From positions 1 to 12,396 of the forward strand of contig JAFGIT010000309.1 in assembly GCA_016929465.1 (NCBI GenBank): a stretch of 12,396 nucleotides of DNA, given 5' to 3'. The DNA comes from JAFGIT01 sp016929465 [NCBI: Candidatus Coatesbacteria bacterium]. GTDB taxonomy: Bacteria > B130-G9. Both the position numbers and the translations under genes were made by a program. Under the pieces are notes generated by a model that did not search any database, was not told where the DNA came from, and worked only from the letters and a program-made list of their open reading frames with translations. Shown here piece by piece: positions 1-6,944 of the stretch; within the stretch, counting starts at the first letter, position 1; every line of letters starts with the position of its first letter.

Positions 1-32
1 GAGGCTGAGCCATAAATCACGACGGTTCTTTC

Positions 33-132
33 GTAGGGGCGATTCACGAATCGCCCATATAAGATTTTCGGATAATCATGCTGACTACATGGAGGCATCC
101 GGGCGATTGGGCGGTTCGTGAACCGCCCCTAC
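33..132. repeat. MITE-like element with 24-bp terminal inverted repeats
   Basis: The left end (33-56) and right end (109-132) are inverted copies of one another over 24 bp, differing at two positions. Each end is itself a palindrome: in the left copy GGGCGATTC and GAATCGCCC are separated by only AC, and the right copy has the matching form GGGCGGTTC / GAACCGCCC around GT. The two differences between ends are paired changes that keep each internal palindrome intact. About 50 bp of unrelated sequence lies between the ends and codes for nothing. This is the architecture of a small non-autonomous transposable element or REP-like palindromic pair. No convincing target-site duplication directly abuts the ends. 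Confidence 0.65.
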
Positions 133-181
133 AAGGACGTTTCCCATGATCGCGGCATCAATTGACAATGCTGGCCTGATT

Positions 182-210
182 TTGACAATCCACCCAAATT
201 GAGCCATAAT
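182..210 (+). promoter_or_regulatory. Near-consensus sigma-70-type promoter, orphan
   Basis: TTGACA (182-187, a full match to the -35 consensus) is followed after exactly 17 bp by CATAAT (205-210, five of six of the -10 consensus). A transcript would start near 217 and run right, into the 3' end of the minus-strand gene ending at 360, hence antisense to it. A second TTGACAAT lies 20 bp upstream at 162-169. No plausible plus-strand gene follows. The motif is visible; its activity is inference, and in an AT-rich spacer it could be chance. Confidence 0.4.
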
Positions 211-272
211 TATTATGCGAAAGTAATGTGATGTCCTCACCCGCCGAATTATGGCACAGCCTCTTCCAGCCT

Positions 273-305
273 GTCCATGCTGTCCATTATGTCCATCAAG
301 TCCAT
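273..305. repeat. Four GTCCAT units at a 9-bp period
   Basis: GTCCAT occurs at 273, 282, 291 and 300, each followed by a variable triplet, so the period is exactly 9 bp. On the minus strand the unit reads ATGGAC plus three variable bases. The array lies about 55 bp downstream of the stop of the minus-strand gene at 360. Its function is unknown. It could be a slippage-born microsatellite-like tract or part of a dispersed intergenic repeat family. Confidence 0.6.
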
Positions 306-359
306 CCCACCTGAGGCCATGGGCTGTGGTCGACGGTTGTGCAAGCCCGACATATCAGG

Positions 360-1851
360 CTACTGCGCCAGCCTCAGCTCAAACGGGACGGTCGCGATCT
401 CCCCGATGGGATTCAGCGTGCCGGGCTCCATCATCGCGACATAAACCATGTAATCGCCGTCCAGGCCAAATGGAAGCGGCTGCGGCTGTTCGATGTGGAG
501 CAGAATGAAATCGCTGATGAACGTCTCGGGCGTGAAGTGCAGATTCTCCGCTATCGGATGGACGCCCCCGATATTCCACGGATAAGACCACAGCTCGCCC
601 GAAGGCGTCTGAATCACGGCATAGACGTCCGCGTCGTACGTCCGCTGACCCGGCGCGATGCTCGCATTGATCACCGTCGTGTCCCCCGGCTCGATCACGT
701 CTAAGCCCACCGTCAGAGTGATCGTCGGATCGATGAGCTCGTCCGTCCGGTCATAGATCGCGACGTGTCTTTCTCCGGGGTAGTAGAGCCATATGTTGCC
801 TCTTGCGTCATAGACAGTTTTTATCAGGTTGCTGTACGGCATCGGAAATCCCTCGGGAATCGCACAGACCGGCTCAACTGCGATGGAATCTTCTAGCTCA
901 ATCACCCGGCACAGGACCATGTCTCGCATTATAACAAATGGATGTGGGCCGAATACATTTGCAGACTGACTGTCAAAAGGCAATGAAATTTCCGTTGAGC
1001 ATATAATGCCATCTAGGAATGAATACTTCTGCATTGAGAGGGGGCCACTATCGGAGTGCAATAGGGCGACGCCACTGTTGGTTAGTGCGAATCTGAGACC
1101 AGATCGCCTCCAATGCCATTTACCCGTTCGCCAATTGTGCCGAGAAATCTTCGTATATCCGAAGTCATCTAGGGTCAAGGCCCACGTCGCGCCATCATTG
1201 AATGGATAGAATATGAAGTCCTTACCCACCTCTCCTGCGACCTGCCACTCGTCGTCAATCAGCTGAGCTATTGATGCGCCCGATCTCGGGATTGAACTCC
1301 CCTCAACCCAACAGAATGCGCTGGACCACCTCTCATCGGAAGTAATTGATGTAGCTATGAATCCATATATGGATGTATAATTCCCTCCAGGCTCTGGCAG
1401 GTCTCCGGGATTGAGTACCTCTCGCCATATGCCGCGCGCATATTCCCAGACGTCGCCACAGGAATACCAGCCCGGCGGATCGACGGATAGAATAGCCAAG
1501 ATGCTATTGTCACGGCGCGAAATGCGTGGACCGGTATTCCAAAATCCGGTTGTATCAGCCTTGACGAAGAGCATTCCCTCTGGGGGATCCAAATGAAGCA
1601 TCTCGCCTCCAGGGCCACGCTTCCATACTCTCAGAATCCCGTCAGCAGAATGGTGTATTTGAAGCCACACCCCCCCCCGCGCGATCATCTGCTATCCCAT
1701 ATATGCTCCCAACAGAATCAAGATCATAGACTGCCCATGTCCCTGAAAAAGAGCTTGAATTCAGAGAGGCCGACAGGAGGAGAAACAGCAGGAACGCCCC
1801 CAGTTTGTGTTCAAATGCTCTCGCCTTGATAAGTCTTCTATTTGTGGCCAT
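360..1851 (-). CDS. Exported beta-propeller-like protein, frame split at a G9 tract
   Basis: I recognise a fold class but no named gene. The start ATG at 1851 has GGAGGG (1863-1858) six bases upstream; another ATG at 1857 touches that site directly and is less likely. The first frame encodes a signal peptide (hydrophobic core near residues 18-30) and runs to about residue 69, where it stops. A second frame carries the remaining 442 codons to 360. They meet at nine consecutive G (1678-1670 on the minus strand). Removing one G gives one 496-residue protein and restores DDRAGGVW (55-62), a propeller-strand motif that recurs as DARGNIW (348-354). Residues from about 375 form a beta-rich C-terminal domain beginning PTITLTVGLDVIEPGD. 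The product is probably periplasmic or extracellular. The shift may be phase variation, polymerase slippage, a real mutation or a homopolymer sequencing error. Confidence 0.75.
1670..1678 (-). repeat. G9 homopolymer (C9 on plus strand) inside a coding region
   Basis: Nine consecutive C on the plus strand, read as G9 in the minus-strand gene. The tract sits exactly where the signal-peptide frame must change to the main frame. Eight G would make the gene continuous; with nine G translation ends at about residue 69. Long G or C tracts near the 5' end of surface-protein genes are classical contingency sites, and also common sequencing-error sites. Confidence 0.8.
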
Positions 1852-1996
1852 ATTCATCCCTCCGGAGATTGCTCTGTGTGCAATGCGCAAAGTCAGCGGA
1901 CCCGGTTTTTGTGCCTCAGATTCAATGCCATACTGACGCTTGCCATTATGTTACCACGGATGGGTGCCGATGCAAATGATGTATCCATCGGCGGAT

Positions 1997-2045
1997 TCTT
2001 TCCTCCTTCCGCCAATCGCCCCGCGATTGGCGGAAGGAGGAAAGA
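1997..2045. repeat. Perfect 23-bp inverted repeat with 3-nt loop
   Basis: The left arm 1997-2019 and right arm 2023-2045 are perfectly complementary around a CCC loop (2020-2022). The arms contain CTTTCCTCC followed by TTCCGCCAATCGC. As RNA this would be a very stable hairpin. No T-rich tail follows on either strand, so it is not a standard intrinsic terminator, though it could block transcription or protect a 3' end of the radical SAM transcript. A dispersed palindromic repeat is the more likely origin. Confidence 0.8.
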
Positions 2046-2185
2046 GAGGAGGTGGCGGCCAATCTGATCCGTAGGTTTGGCCTTCGGCCGGCACACAACG
2101 GCTATTCACATGATGCCCCGTCAGGGCATTGAAGGATGGAGGCAAATCGATTGCAGCACGAGTCTTGTCGGCGGCGATATTGGTA

Positions 2186-2212
2186 ATTCGTGTCCATTCG
2201 TGCGAATTCGTG
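2186..2212. repeat. Three ATTCGTG units at a 10-bp period
   Basis: ATTCGTG is repeated at 2186-2192, 2196-2202 and 2206-2212 with 3-bp variable spacers, an exact 10-bp period that places all units on one face of the helix. It lies about 65 bp downstream of the radical SAM gene stop. It may be part of a dispersed intergenic repeat; a protein-binding iteron-like role is only a possibility. Confidence 0.6.
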
Positions 2213-2234
2213 GCTGAATATCTGATCAATTGGC

Positions 2235-2247
2235 GGGCTGAAAGCCC
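2235..2247. terminator. Small hairpin downstream of radical SAM gene
   Basis: GGGCT (2235-2239) and AGCCC (2243-2247) pair around GAA; the flanks 2232-2233 and 2249-2250 add two more pairs beyond one mismatch. It begins about 30 bp beyond the stop at 2277 in the direction of transcription. There is no U tract, so a terminator role is tentative and a dispersed palindrome is equally possible. Confidence 0.25.
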
Positions 2248-2276
2248 ACCCCACATTGCCAATCCGAAATACGCAA

Positions 2277-3302
2277 TCAATCAACCGGCAGGGCTATCTC
2301 CTTGCTGGGCACACAATTAGTACAAATTCGGTCTCCGCGATGCAGATATTTTTCCCGCTTGTCCTTGGCAAGGCCGCTCTCCTTCCAGACCTCTTGCCAC
2401 CCTTCGGAGATGAGGTTGCCATACGGCTTCATCCCCTCTGGCCCGAAGAGGCAGGGATAGACATCCCCGTCGGCGCTCACGTATATATTCTCCTGCTGCG
2501 GGCAAGGGCCCAGGTGCTTCAGGACCAGGCGCCCCTCTTCATCCAATGTGTAATTGCAGACCTCGTGGTCCAGTGGGACATCGTCGATGTGGACCCTGCG
2601 GTATTCGTCGCCATCGCGGAAGAGGTCCACCCTCATCGGTTTGACGAAAGCCATGTCGCAGCCCAGCCGGCTGACGATATCAGCGAATTTGTCGATCTGT
2701 TCAACGCTCGTCTTCGTTGCGATCAACTGGACCTCGATAACCGGGAAATGCTGCCCTCTTTCTCGCTTCAGCTCGCAAAGGGATGCGATATTGTCGATGG
2801 TCCGCTCGAATTTGCCCCCAACCTGCTTCGCCTCGTATTCGTTCTTTTCTGCCGAAATAAGCGTTGTCACGATGCGGTGCGGGGCGATGCTGACCATCGA
2901 CTTCGCGGTTTCTAGGTCGAGCGTCGCGAGGTTCGAGTTGAGGGTAACTACCAGCCGATGCCTTCGGGCGATGGCGATGATCTCGAGAATCTCTGGATTC
3001 TCGAGCGGCTCTCCCGTCCTCACGAAGGTGACGGCCCCTACGTGGCTCGAGGCGTGCCTCAATGTCGATTCGAGATCGCTAGCGGGAAGGAACTTCCGCT
3101 TCCTCTCCGAAAGGTGGAAAATCCCCTCGCACCAGGGACATGTCAGGTTGCATTGGGTCGAACTCTCGACAAGCAGGCCGCGGGGCCAACCAGCAAGTCG
3201 CCTCACGATCTCCTTCGATGCTGCCCCGATCAGCCACGGAATGCTCGATGCCCTAACAACGTGGACTAGAGTCTTCAGCCGCCTCGAATCAATAATCTTC
3301 AT
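2277..3302 (-). CDS. Radical SAM/SPASM domain protein
   Basis: A radical S-adenosylmethionine enzyme of 341 residues from the chosen start. The cluster motif CNLTCPWC gives C51, C55 and C58 (CX3CX2C), which bind the 4Fe-4S cluster that cleaves SAM. A SAM-contact-like segment RTGEPLENPE follows at 95-104. The C-terminal SPASM region has C267, C284 and the pair C327/C330 (ICTNC), expected to hold an auxiliary cluster. A longer frame reaches 3506, but its extra 68 residues look non-coding and have no ribosome binding site, so I prefer ATG at 3302; that site also lacks a strong Shine-Dalgarno. SPASM enzymes modify peptides, proteins or small molecules; I see no precursor peptide gene nearby, so the substrate is unknown. 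It is divergent from the VIT-VWA gene across about 220 bp. Confidence 0.85.
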   Translation of the reverse strand: MKIIDSRRLKTLVHVVRASSIPWLIGAASKEIVRRLAGWPRGLLVESSTQCNLTCPWCEGIFHLSERKRKFLPASDLESTLRHASSHVGAVTFVRTGEPLENPEILEIIAIARRHRLVVTLNSNLATLDLETAKSMVSIAPHRIVTTLISAEKNEYEAKQVGGKFERTIDNIASLCELKRERGQHFPVIEVQLIATKTSVEQIDKFADIVSRLGCDMAFVKPMRVDLFRDGDEYRRVHIDDVPLDHEVCNYTLDEEGRLVLKHLGPCPQQENIYVSADGDVYPCLFGPEGMKPYGNLISEGWQEVWKESGLAKDKREKYLHRGDRICTNCVPSKEIALPVD

Positions 3303-3524
3303 TCGGCCCAGTTTAGCAGAATGGAACTCGAGGAGCCATCTCAACCGGTCGCAAGAGTGGCTAATGCGCCTCATCCGCGTCCAGGGAGCGGAACCGGGCC
3401 TTGTCGGTATCTGTTTAACACCTAAACGGCATGCCTCTAAATGAAGTGCTTGTAACCGATACGGTCTCGGATGGCCCCACGCCTTTGAGCCATCGGATCG
3501 CATCATCTCGTCGGAGGAAAGGTC
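3303..3524. promoter_or_regulatory. Divergent intergenic region
   Basis: This 222-bp gap separates the divergent radical SAM and VIT-VWA genes and should hold both promoters. I find no convincing -35/-10 pair on either strand. The clearest signal is GGAGG at 3513-3517, seven bases before the ATG at 3525, which is the ribosome binding site of the rightward gene. Confidence 0.45.
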
Positions 3525-5705
3525 ATGAGAAGAATCTCATCCCTCTTATTCTACCTGGCGCTATTGATTCTCGCTAGCACAGCGGCTTTCTGTCAGGGGC
3601 TCATCTTCGTGCCAGAGCCCGAGACCGGCATACCGCAGCCTCTCTCGACCAAGTCGCTCAAGGTGACATTCGAGGCCACCGAGAGCCTGGCCAAGACCCG
3701 AATAGAGCAGACCTTCTTCAATCCCACAAATCGCACACTCGAGGGCCGCCTCGTATTCCCATTGCCGAAAGGCGCCGCCGTCTCCGAATTTGCGATGTGG
3801 GCCGGCAATAAGAAGCTGAAGGCGCAGGTTCGCTCCAGCAAAGATGCGAAGCGGATCTACGACGATATTGTCAGAAAAATGCGAGACCCCGCCTTGCTGC
3901 AATATGTCGGCCGGGGCTTGTTCGAGGCGAGTGTCTATCCGATCGAGCCGAATTCCACCAAGAAGATAGAGCTCCAGTATTCATGCGTTCTCGAGACCGA
4001 GGGAGACGTGGTCAACTATGTATTCCCCCTCGATTCATTCTCGGTTACGCACCTGCCGCTCATGAGCTTCGTCCTCGCAGGACGGATCAAGTCGAATTCT
4101 CCACTGAAAAGCATCTACTGTCCTTCCCACAACATCGCCATCACGAGGCTGAGCGACACCGAGGCCAGCGTCAGCTATGAGGGCAACGACGTCAAGGCCG
4201 AGAAGGACTTCAGTATGTATTACACCCTTTCCAGGGACGACATCGGCATCAACCTCCTATCGCACAAGGAAGGAAGCGATGGGTACTTCCTGCTTCTGGC
4301 CGCTCCGAAATACGCTTCCGACAAGAGCAAGCAACCACCGAAGGAAGTAATATTCGCCCTCGACATATCGGGCAGTATGCAGGGGCAGAAGATGGAGCAG
4401 GCCCGTCAGGCCGCAAAGCACATCGTGTCGAATCTCAGCGACGATGACTACTTCAATCTCATTGTATTCAACGACCAGGTGCGGAAATTCAGGAGCAGCA
4501 GGGTCAGGGCGACTAAGCCGGACGTCAAGCGGGCAATCGAATTTCTTGATGAGCTGGAGGCAGCCGGCGGGACGAACATCGATGGCGCCCTCTTGGAGGC
4601 AGTATCCATGCTCGAAAGAAGCGATATCGCCAAGATGGTCATATTCCTGACAGATGGACAGCCGACTGTCGGAGTAACCGACACACAGAAGATACTCGAG
4701 AACATAAAGGCAAAGAACACCGGCTCGGTGCGCATCTACGGCTTCGGCGTCGGTTTTGACGTGGGGGCCGACTTGCTCGATGGCATAGCCAGGGAGAGCA
4801 AGGGCACGGTCTCTTATGTGTTGAAGGACGACCAGCTGGAGCGCGTCATCTCTTCATTCTACAATAAGGTTGCCTATCCAGTTCTCTCGGATGTCTCGCT
4901 GAAGATCTCGGGTGTCGAGACCTTCGAGCAATATCCCTCGACGCTTCCGGACTTCTTCAAGGGAACACAGGTCGTTCTCTTCGGTCGCTACTCTGGAGAC
5001 GGCCAGGCCCGTATCGCGCTTTCCGGCTCCGTGGGCTCGCGCACCAAGACCTTCGAGCGAGACCTCAAGTTCGCACGAGACTCTGAGGGCTATGATTTCA
5101 TCCCAAGGCTATGGGCGCTTAGGCGCGTCGGTTTCCTGCTGGATGAGATAAGGCGGAAGGGTGAGAACAAGGAGCTCGTCGATGAGTGCATCCGTCTCGG
5201 GACCAAGTATGCAATCGTGACGCCTTACACTTCCCAACTGGTGACAGAAGATGAAGCGCCGCCCCTGCCTCGCTGGTGGGCTGATGAGCGAGGGGATGTC
5301 CCATCGGTGAGACACAGAGATGCAGACTCCACAACGCTGAATAAACAAACCTATATGAAGACCGTCGCGATGTCGCCGCTGGCTCCCGAAGGTACCAAGG
5401 ACAAGATAACTGGCTCGATGGTCATACAGGAGCTTTCAGAAGCGACCGCAGAGAAGTCGCAATACACAGGCACTCGGAAGGTAATCGGCGCCAAGACTTT
5501 CCTGATGAAGGACGGCTGCTGGGTAGATACGGCGCTCGACAAGGCTCAACTCGATAAGCCCGACGAGGTGGTCAAGTTCTTCAGTGAACGCTACTTCAAC
5601 CTGATAGATGATGATGAATTGCTCGCGAGATACCTCTCAGCTGGAGATTGCGTGGTCGTCTTGCACAAGGGCAAGGTCCTGAAGATAACCCAGGAAGGTC
5701 CCTGA
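3525..5705 (+). CDS. Exported VIT and von Willebrand factor A domain protein
   Basis: A 726-residue protein with a signal peptide (residues 1 to about 24), preceded by GGAGG with 7-bp spacing. Residues about 38-165 form a VIT (vault/inter-alpha-trypsin) domain, with the hallmark pattern from KTRIEQTFFNP through LEGRLVFPLP to AKRIYDDIV. Residues about 273-450 form a von Willebrand A domain with a complete metal-ion-dependent adhesion site: DISGSM (280-285), the threonine in GGTN (T350) and LTDG (D377). The family motif KYAIVTPYTS is at 561-570. No transmembrane anchor or sorting signal follows, and Cys23 is not in a good lipobox, so a soluble periplasmic or secreted location is likely. Such proteins bind protein ligands through a divalent metal; the ligand is unknown. 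It is probably monocistronic, since a hairpin follows. Confidence 0.92.
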   Translation: MRRISSLLFYLALLILASTAAFCQGLIFVPEPETGIPQPLSTKSLKVTFEATESLAKTRIEQTFFNPTNRTLEGRLVFPLPKGAAVSEFAMWAGNKKLKAQVRSSKDAKRIYDDIVRKMRDPALLQYVGRGLFEASVYPIEPNSTKKIELQYSCVLETEGDVVNYVFPLDSFSVTHLPLMSFVLAGRIKSNSPLKSIYCPSHNIAITRLSDTEASVSYEGNDVKAEKDFSMYYTLSRDDIGINLLSHKEGSDGYFLLLAAPKYASDKSKQPPKEVIFALDISGSMQGQKMEQARQAAKHIVSNLSDDDYFNLIVFNDQVRKFRSSRVRATKPDVKRAIEFLDELEAAGGTNIDGALLEAVSMLERSDIAKMVIFLTDGQPTVGVTDTQKILENIKAKNTGSVRIYGFGVGFDVGADLLDGIARESKGTVSYVLKDDQLERVISSFYNKVAYPVLSDVSLKISGVETFEQYPSTLPDFFKGTQVVLFGRYSGDGQARIALSGSVGSRTKTFERDLKFARDSEGYDFIPRLWALRRVGFLLDEIRRKGENKELVDECIRLGTKYAIVTPYTSQLVTEDEAPPLPRWWADERGDVPSVRHRDADSTTLNKQTYMKTVAMSPLAPEGTKDKITGSMVIQELSEATAEKSQYTGTRKVIGAKTFLMKDGCWVDTALDKAQLDKPDEVVKFFSERYFNLIDDDELLARYLSAGDCVVVLHKGKVLKITQEGP

Positions 5706-5760
5706 AGCAGATTCAAACACCTGTATTAATATTCTCGCAGAAATAGAAATATCGACAACG

Positions 5761-5787
5761 CCCCGGAGGTCATTCCGGCCTCCGGGG
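5761..5787 (+). terminator. GC-rich terminator-like hairpin after VIT-VWA gene
   Basis: CCCCGGAGG (5761-5769) and CCTCCGGGG (5779-5787) form a perfect 9-bp stem around a 9-nt loop, 55 bp after the stop at 5705. No T tract follows, so if it ends transcription it does so without the standard U tail. Its place between two transcription units supports a boundary role. Confidence 0.55.
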
Positions 5788-5799
5788 TCGAGGTCCCGG

Positions 5800-5828
5800 T
5801 TGACGCACCACGCCATAAGTCTTAATTT
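5800..5828 (+). promoter_or_regulatory. Possible promoter for the polyprenyl synthase-amrS operon
   Basis: TTGACG (5800-5805, five of six of the -35 consensus) is followed after 17 bp by TAATTT (5823-5828), a poor -10 match. It lies between the hairpin at 5761-5787 and the start at 5874, where a promoter is expected. The position supports it more than the -10 sequence does. Confidence 0.3.
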
Positions 5829-5873
5829 GGCCGAGAGACGAATCAATATTTCGCGCCAATCAGGGACTGAGGG

Positions 5874-6944
5874 ATGACATACGAGGAAGTGTTTCGCGAC
5901 GTTGCTGCGGGGCTTCGTGAAATCCAGTCGAGAATGCAGGCCATTCTCGATACGAGCGCAATTCCCGTTGATGACGCATTCAAATCCACGATCAAGTATC
6001 CCGGAAAATTGCTGAGACCGGGGCTCTTGCTTTTGTCTGCTAAGAGTGGGAAAGAGCCTGCTTTGGAGCGAGCCATAGCTCTCGGTTGCTCAGTCGAAAT
6101 GCTTCATGTCGCAACTCTCCTTCATGACGATGTAATCGACGGTTCATGCCTCAGGCGTCAGATGCCGACGGCGGCAAGATCGCTGGGTGACAACTGCTCG
6201 GTGCTTTTGGGCGATTACCTCTTCGCAAGGAGCCTCAAGTTGCTAGCCGAGAGCCGCGAGTTCGATTCTCTCCTACCGATAGCGAGGGCCGTCGAGGCCT
6301 GTGCGGAGGGTGAGCTTCTCGAGCAGGCGAACCTCTGCAATCTGGCCCTCGGAATCGATGAATACATGCTTATAAACGAGAAAAAGACGGCACGCCTCTT
6401 CGAGGCATGCTGCAGGCTGGGGGCGACCCTCGGCGCGTTCGGCGATATGGCGATTGAATCGCTCGCTGAGTTCGGGCTTCATTTCGGACTCGGATTCCAG
6501 ATCATCGACGACCTACTCGACTTCGTCGGCGACATAGCCTCTCTCGGGAAACCGATCTACCAGGACCTTGCGCATGGGGTGATCACTCTACCAACCATTC
6601 TCGCATTGAGCGTTCTATCGGACGGTGAACGAGATGAGCTCGACGGATTATTCTCCTGCCATGCAGACAGACCCAGCTGCGCCGCCCCACTCGAATACGA
6701 CCGCGAGAAGATGTTGAAGCTGAGAGAATTCATCAATTCGAGCGGAGCACTCGAGGCGACGCTCAACGCTGCAAGAGGCCTGTTTGATGAGGCGAAAAAG
6801 ATGACCGAGCGGCCGGGGTTGCCGGATATCCTCCGCTCGAAGCTCGATCAACTATGCAGTCTCATGCTCGAAAAAGGCCAGATTGCCCTTGCCGGCTTCA
6901 GAGAAAGCACCACCATTGAGAAGAAAGGACTTGAGCAATCATGA
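5874..6944 (+). CDS. Polyprenyl diphosphate synthase (trans-prenyltransferase)
   Basis: This 356-residue enzyme extends allylic diphosphates by adding isopentenyl diphosphate units. Both aspartate-rich motifs are complete: DDVID (85-89) with the following RR pair (94-95), and DDLLD (212-216). Substrate-binding signatures are also present: GKLLRPG (44-50) and GKP near 225-227 followed by DLAHGVITLP. Length and motifs fit the IspB/HepT/IspA superfamily. Chain length cannot be set reliably by eye; a long-chain quinone side-chain synthase is the usual role. The start ATG has AGGGA seven bases upstream. About 25 residues at the C-terminus extend past the conserved fold. The stop overlaps the start of the next gene by four bases (ATGA), which indicates translational coupling. 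Confidence 0.93.
   Translation: MTYEEVFRDVAAGLREIQSRMQAILDTSAIPVDDAFKSTIKYPGKLLRPGLLLLSAKSGKEPALERAIALGCSVEMLHVATLLHDDVIDGSCLRRQMPTAARSLGDNCSVLLGDYLFARSLKLLAESREFDSLLPIARAVEACAEGELLEQANLCNLALGIDEYMLINEKKTARLFEACCRLGATLGAFGDMAIESLAEFGLHFGLGFQIIDDLLDFVGDIASLGKPIYQDLAHGVITLPTILALSVLSDGERDELDGLFSCHADRPSCAAPLEYDREKMLKLREFINSSGALEATLNAARGLFDEAKKMTERPGLPDILRSKLDQLCSLMLEKGQIALAGFRESTTIEKKGLEQS

Larger units (their letters stand above)
1..359. other. Intergenic region at left edge with small repeats
   Basis: I see no gene here. The stretch holds a 100-bp inverted-repeat element (33-132), a promoter-like sequence facing right (182-210), and a four-copy 9-bp-period repeat (273-305). The 10-mer TGAGCCATAA occurs at 6-15 and again at 200-209, on either side of the inverted-repeat element. 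A short plus-strand frame beginning at 251 lacks a ribosome binding site and has low-complexity composition, so I do not call it a gene. The spacer lies downstream of the minus-strand gene ending at 360; no U-tailed terminator for that gene is evident. Confidence 0.7.
1852..2276. other. Repeat-rich spacer, no gene
   Basis: No gene is supported. The spacer separates two minus-strand genes and holds a perfect long hairpin (1997-2045), a small GGCC-TTC-GGCC hairpin (2079-2089), a 10-bp-period ATTCGTG triplet (2186-2212) and a GGGCT/AGCCC hairpin (2235-2247). Frames crossing it (for example 1951-2280 minus) read through these palindromes and lack a ribosome binding site. The mix looks like remnants of several dispersed intergenic repeats placed end to end. 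Confidence 0.65.

Noticed and set aside
273-305. CRISPR-like array
   Set aside because: Units are 6 bp with 3-bp spacers, far too short for CRISPR, and no cas gene is present.
1951-2280. Minus-strand 109-codon frame in the spacer
   Set aside because: It is translated from palindromic repeats and has no start signal; repeat-derived frames of this kind are common artefacts.
2256-2915. Plus-strand open frame of 219 codons
   Set aside because: Also antisense to the radical SAM gene, beginning in the repeat spacer, with no motif or start signal.
2554-3444. Plus-strand open frame of 296 codons opposite the radical SAM gene
   Set aside because: It lies antisense to a gene with clear radical SAM and SPASM cysteines, has no ribosome binding site and no recognisable domain; it is a shadow frame.
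3303-3506. 68-residue N-terminal extension of the radical SAM protein
   Set aside because: The extension has no ribosome binding site, an atypical residue mix, and would fill the divergent promoter region; the ATG at 3302 fits the family better.
3525-3600. Lipoprotein signal in the VIT-VWA protein
   Set aside because: Cys23 is preceded by Ala-Ala-Phe, which does not fit a lipobox well; a standard signal peptide is more likely.
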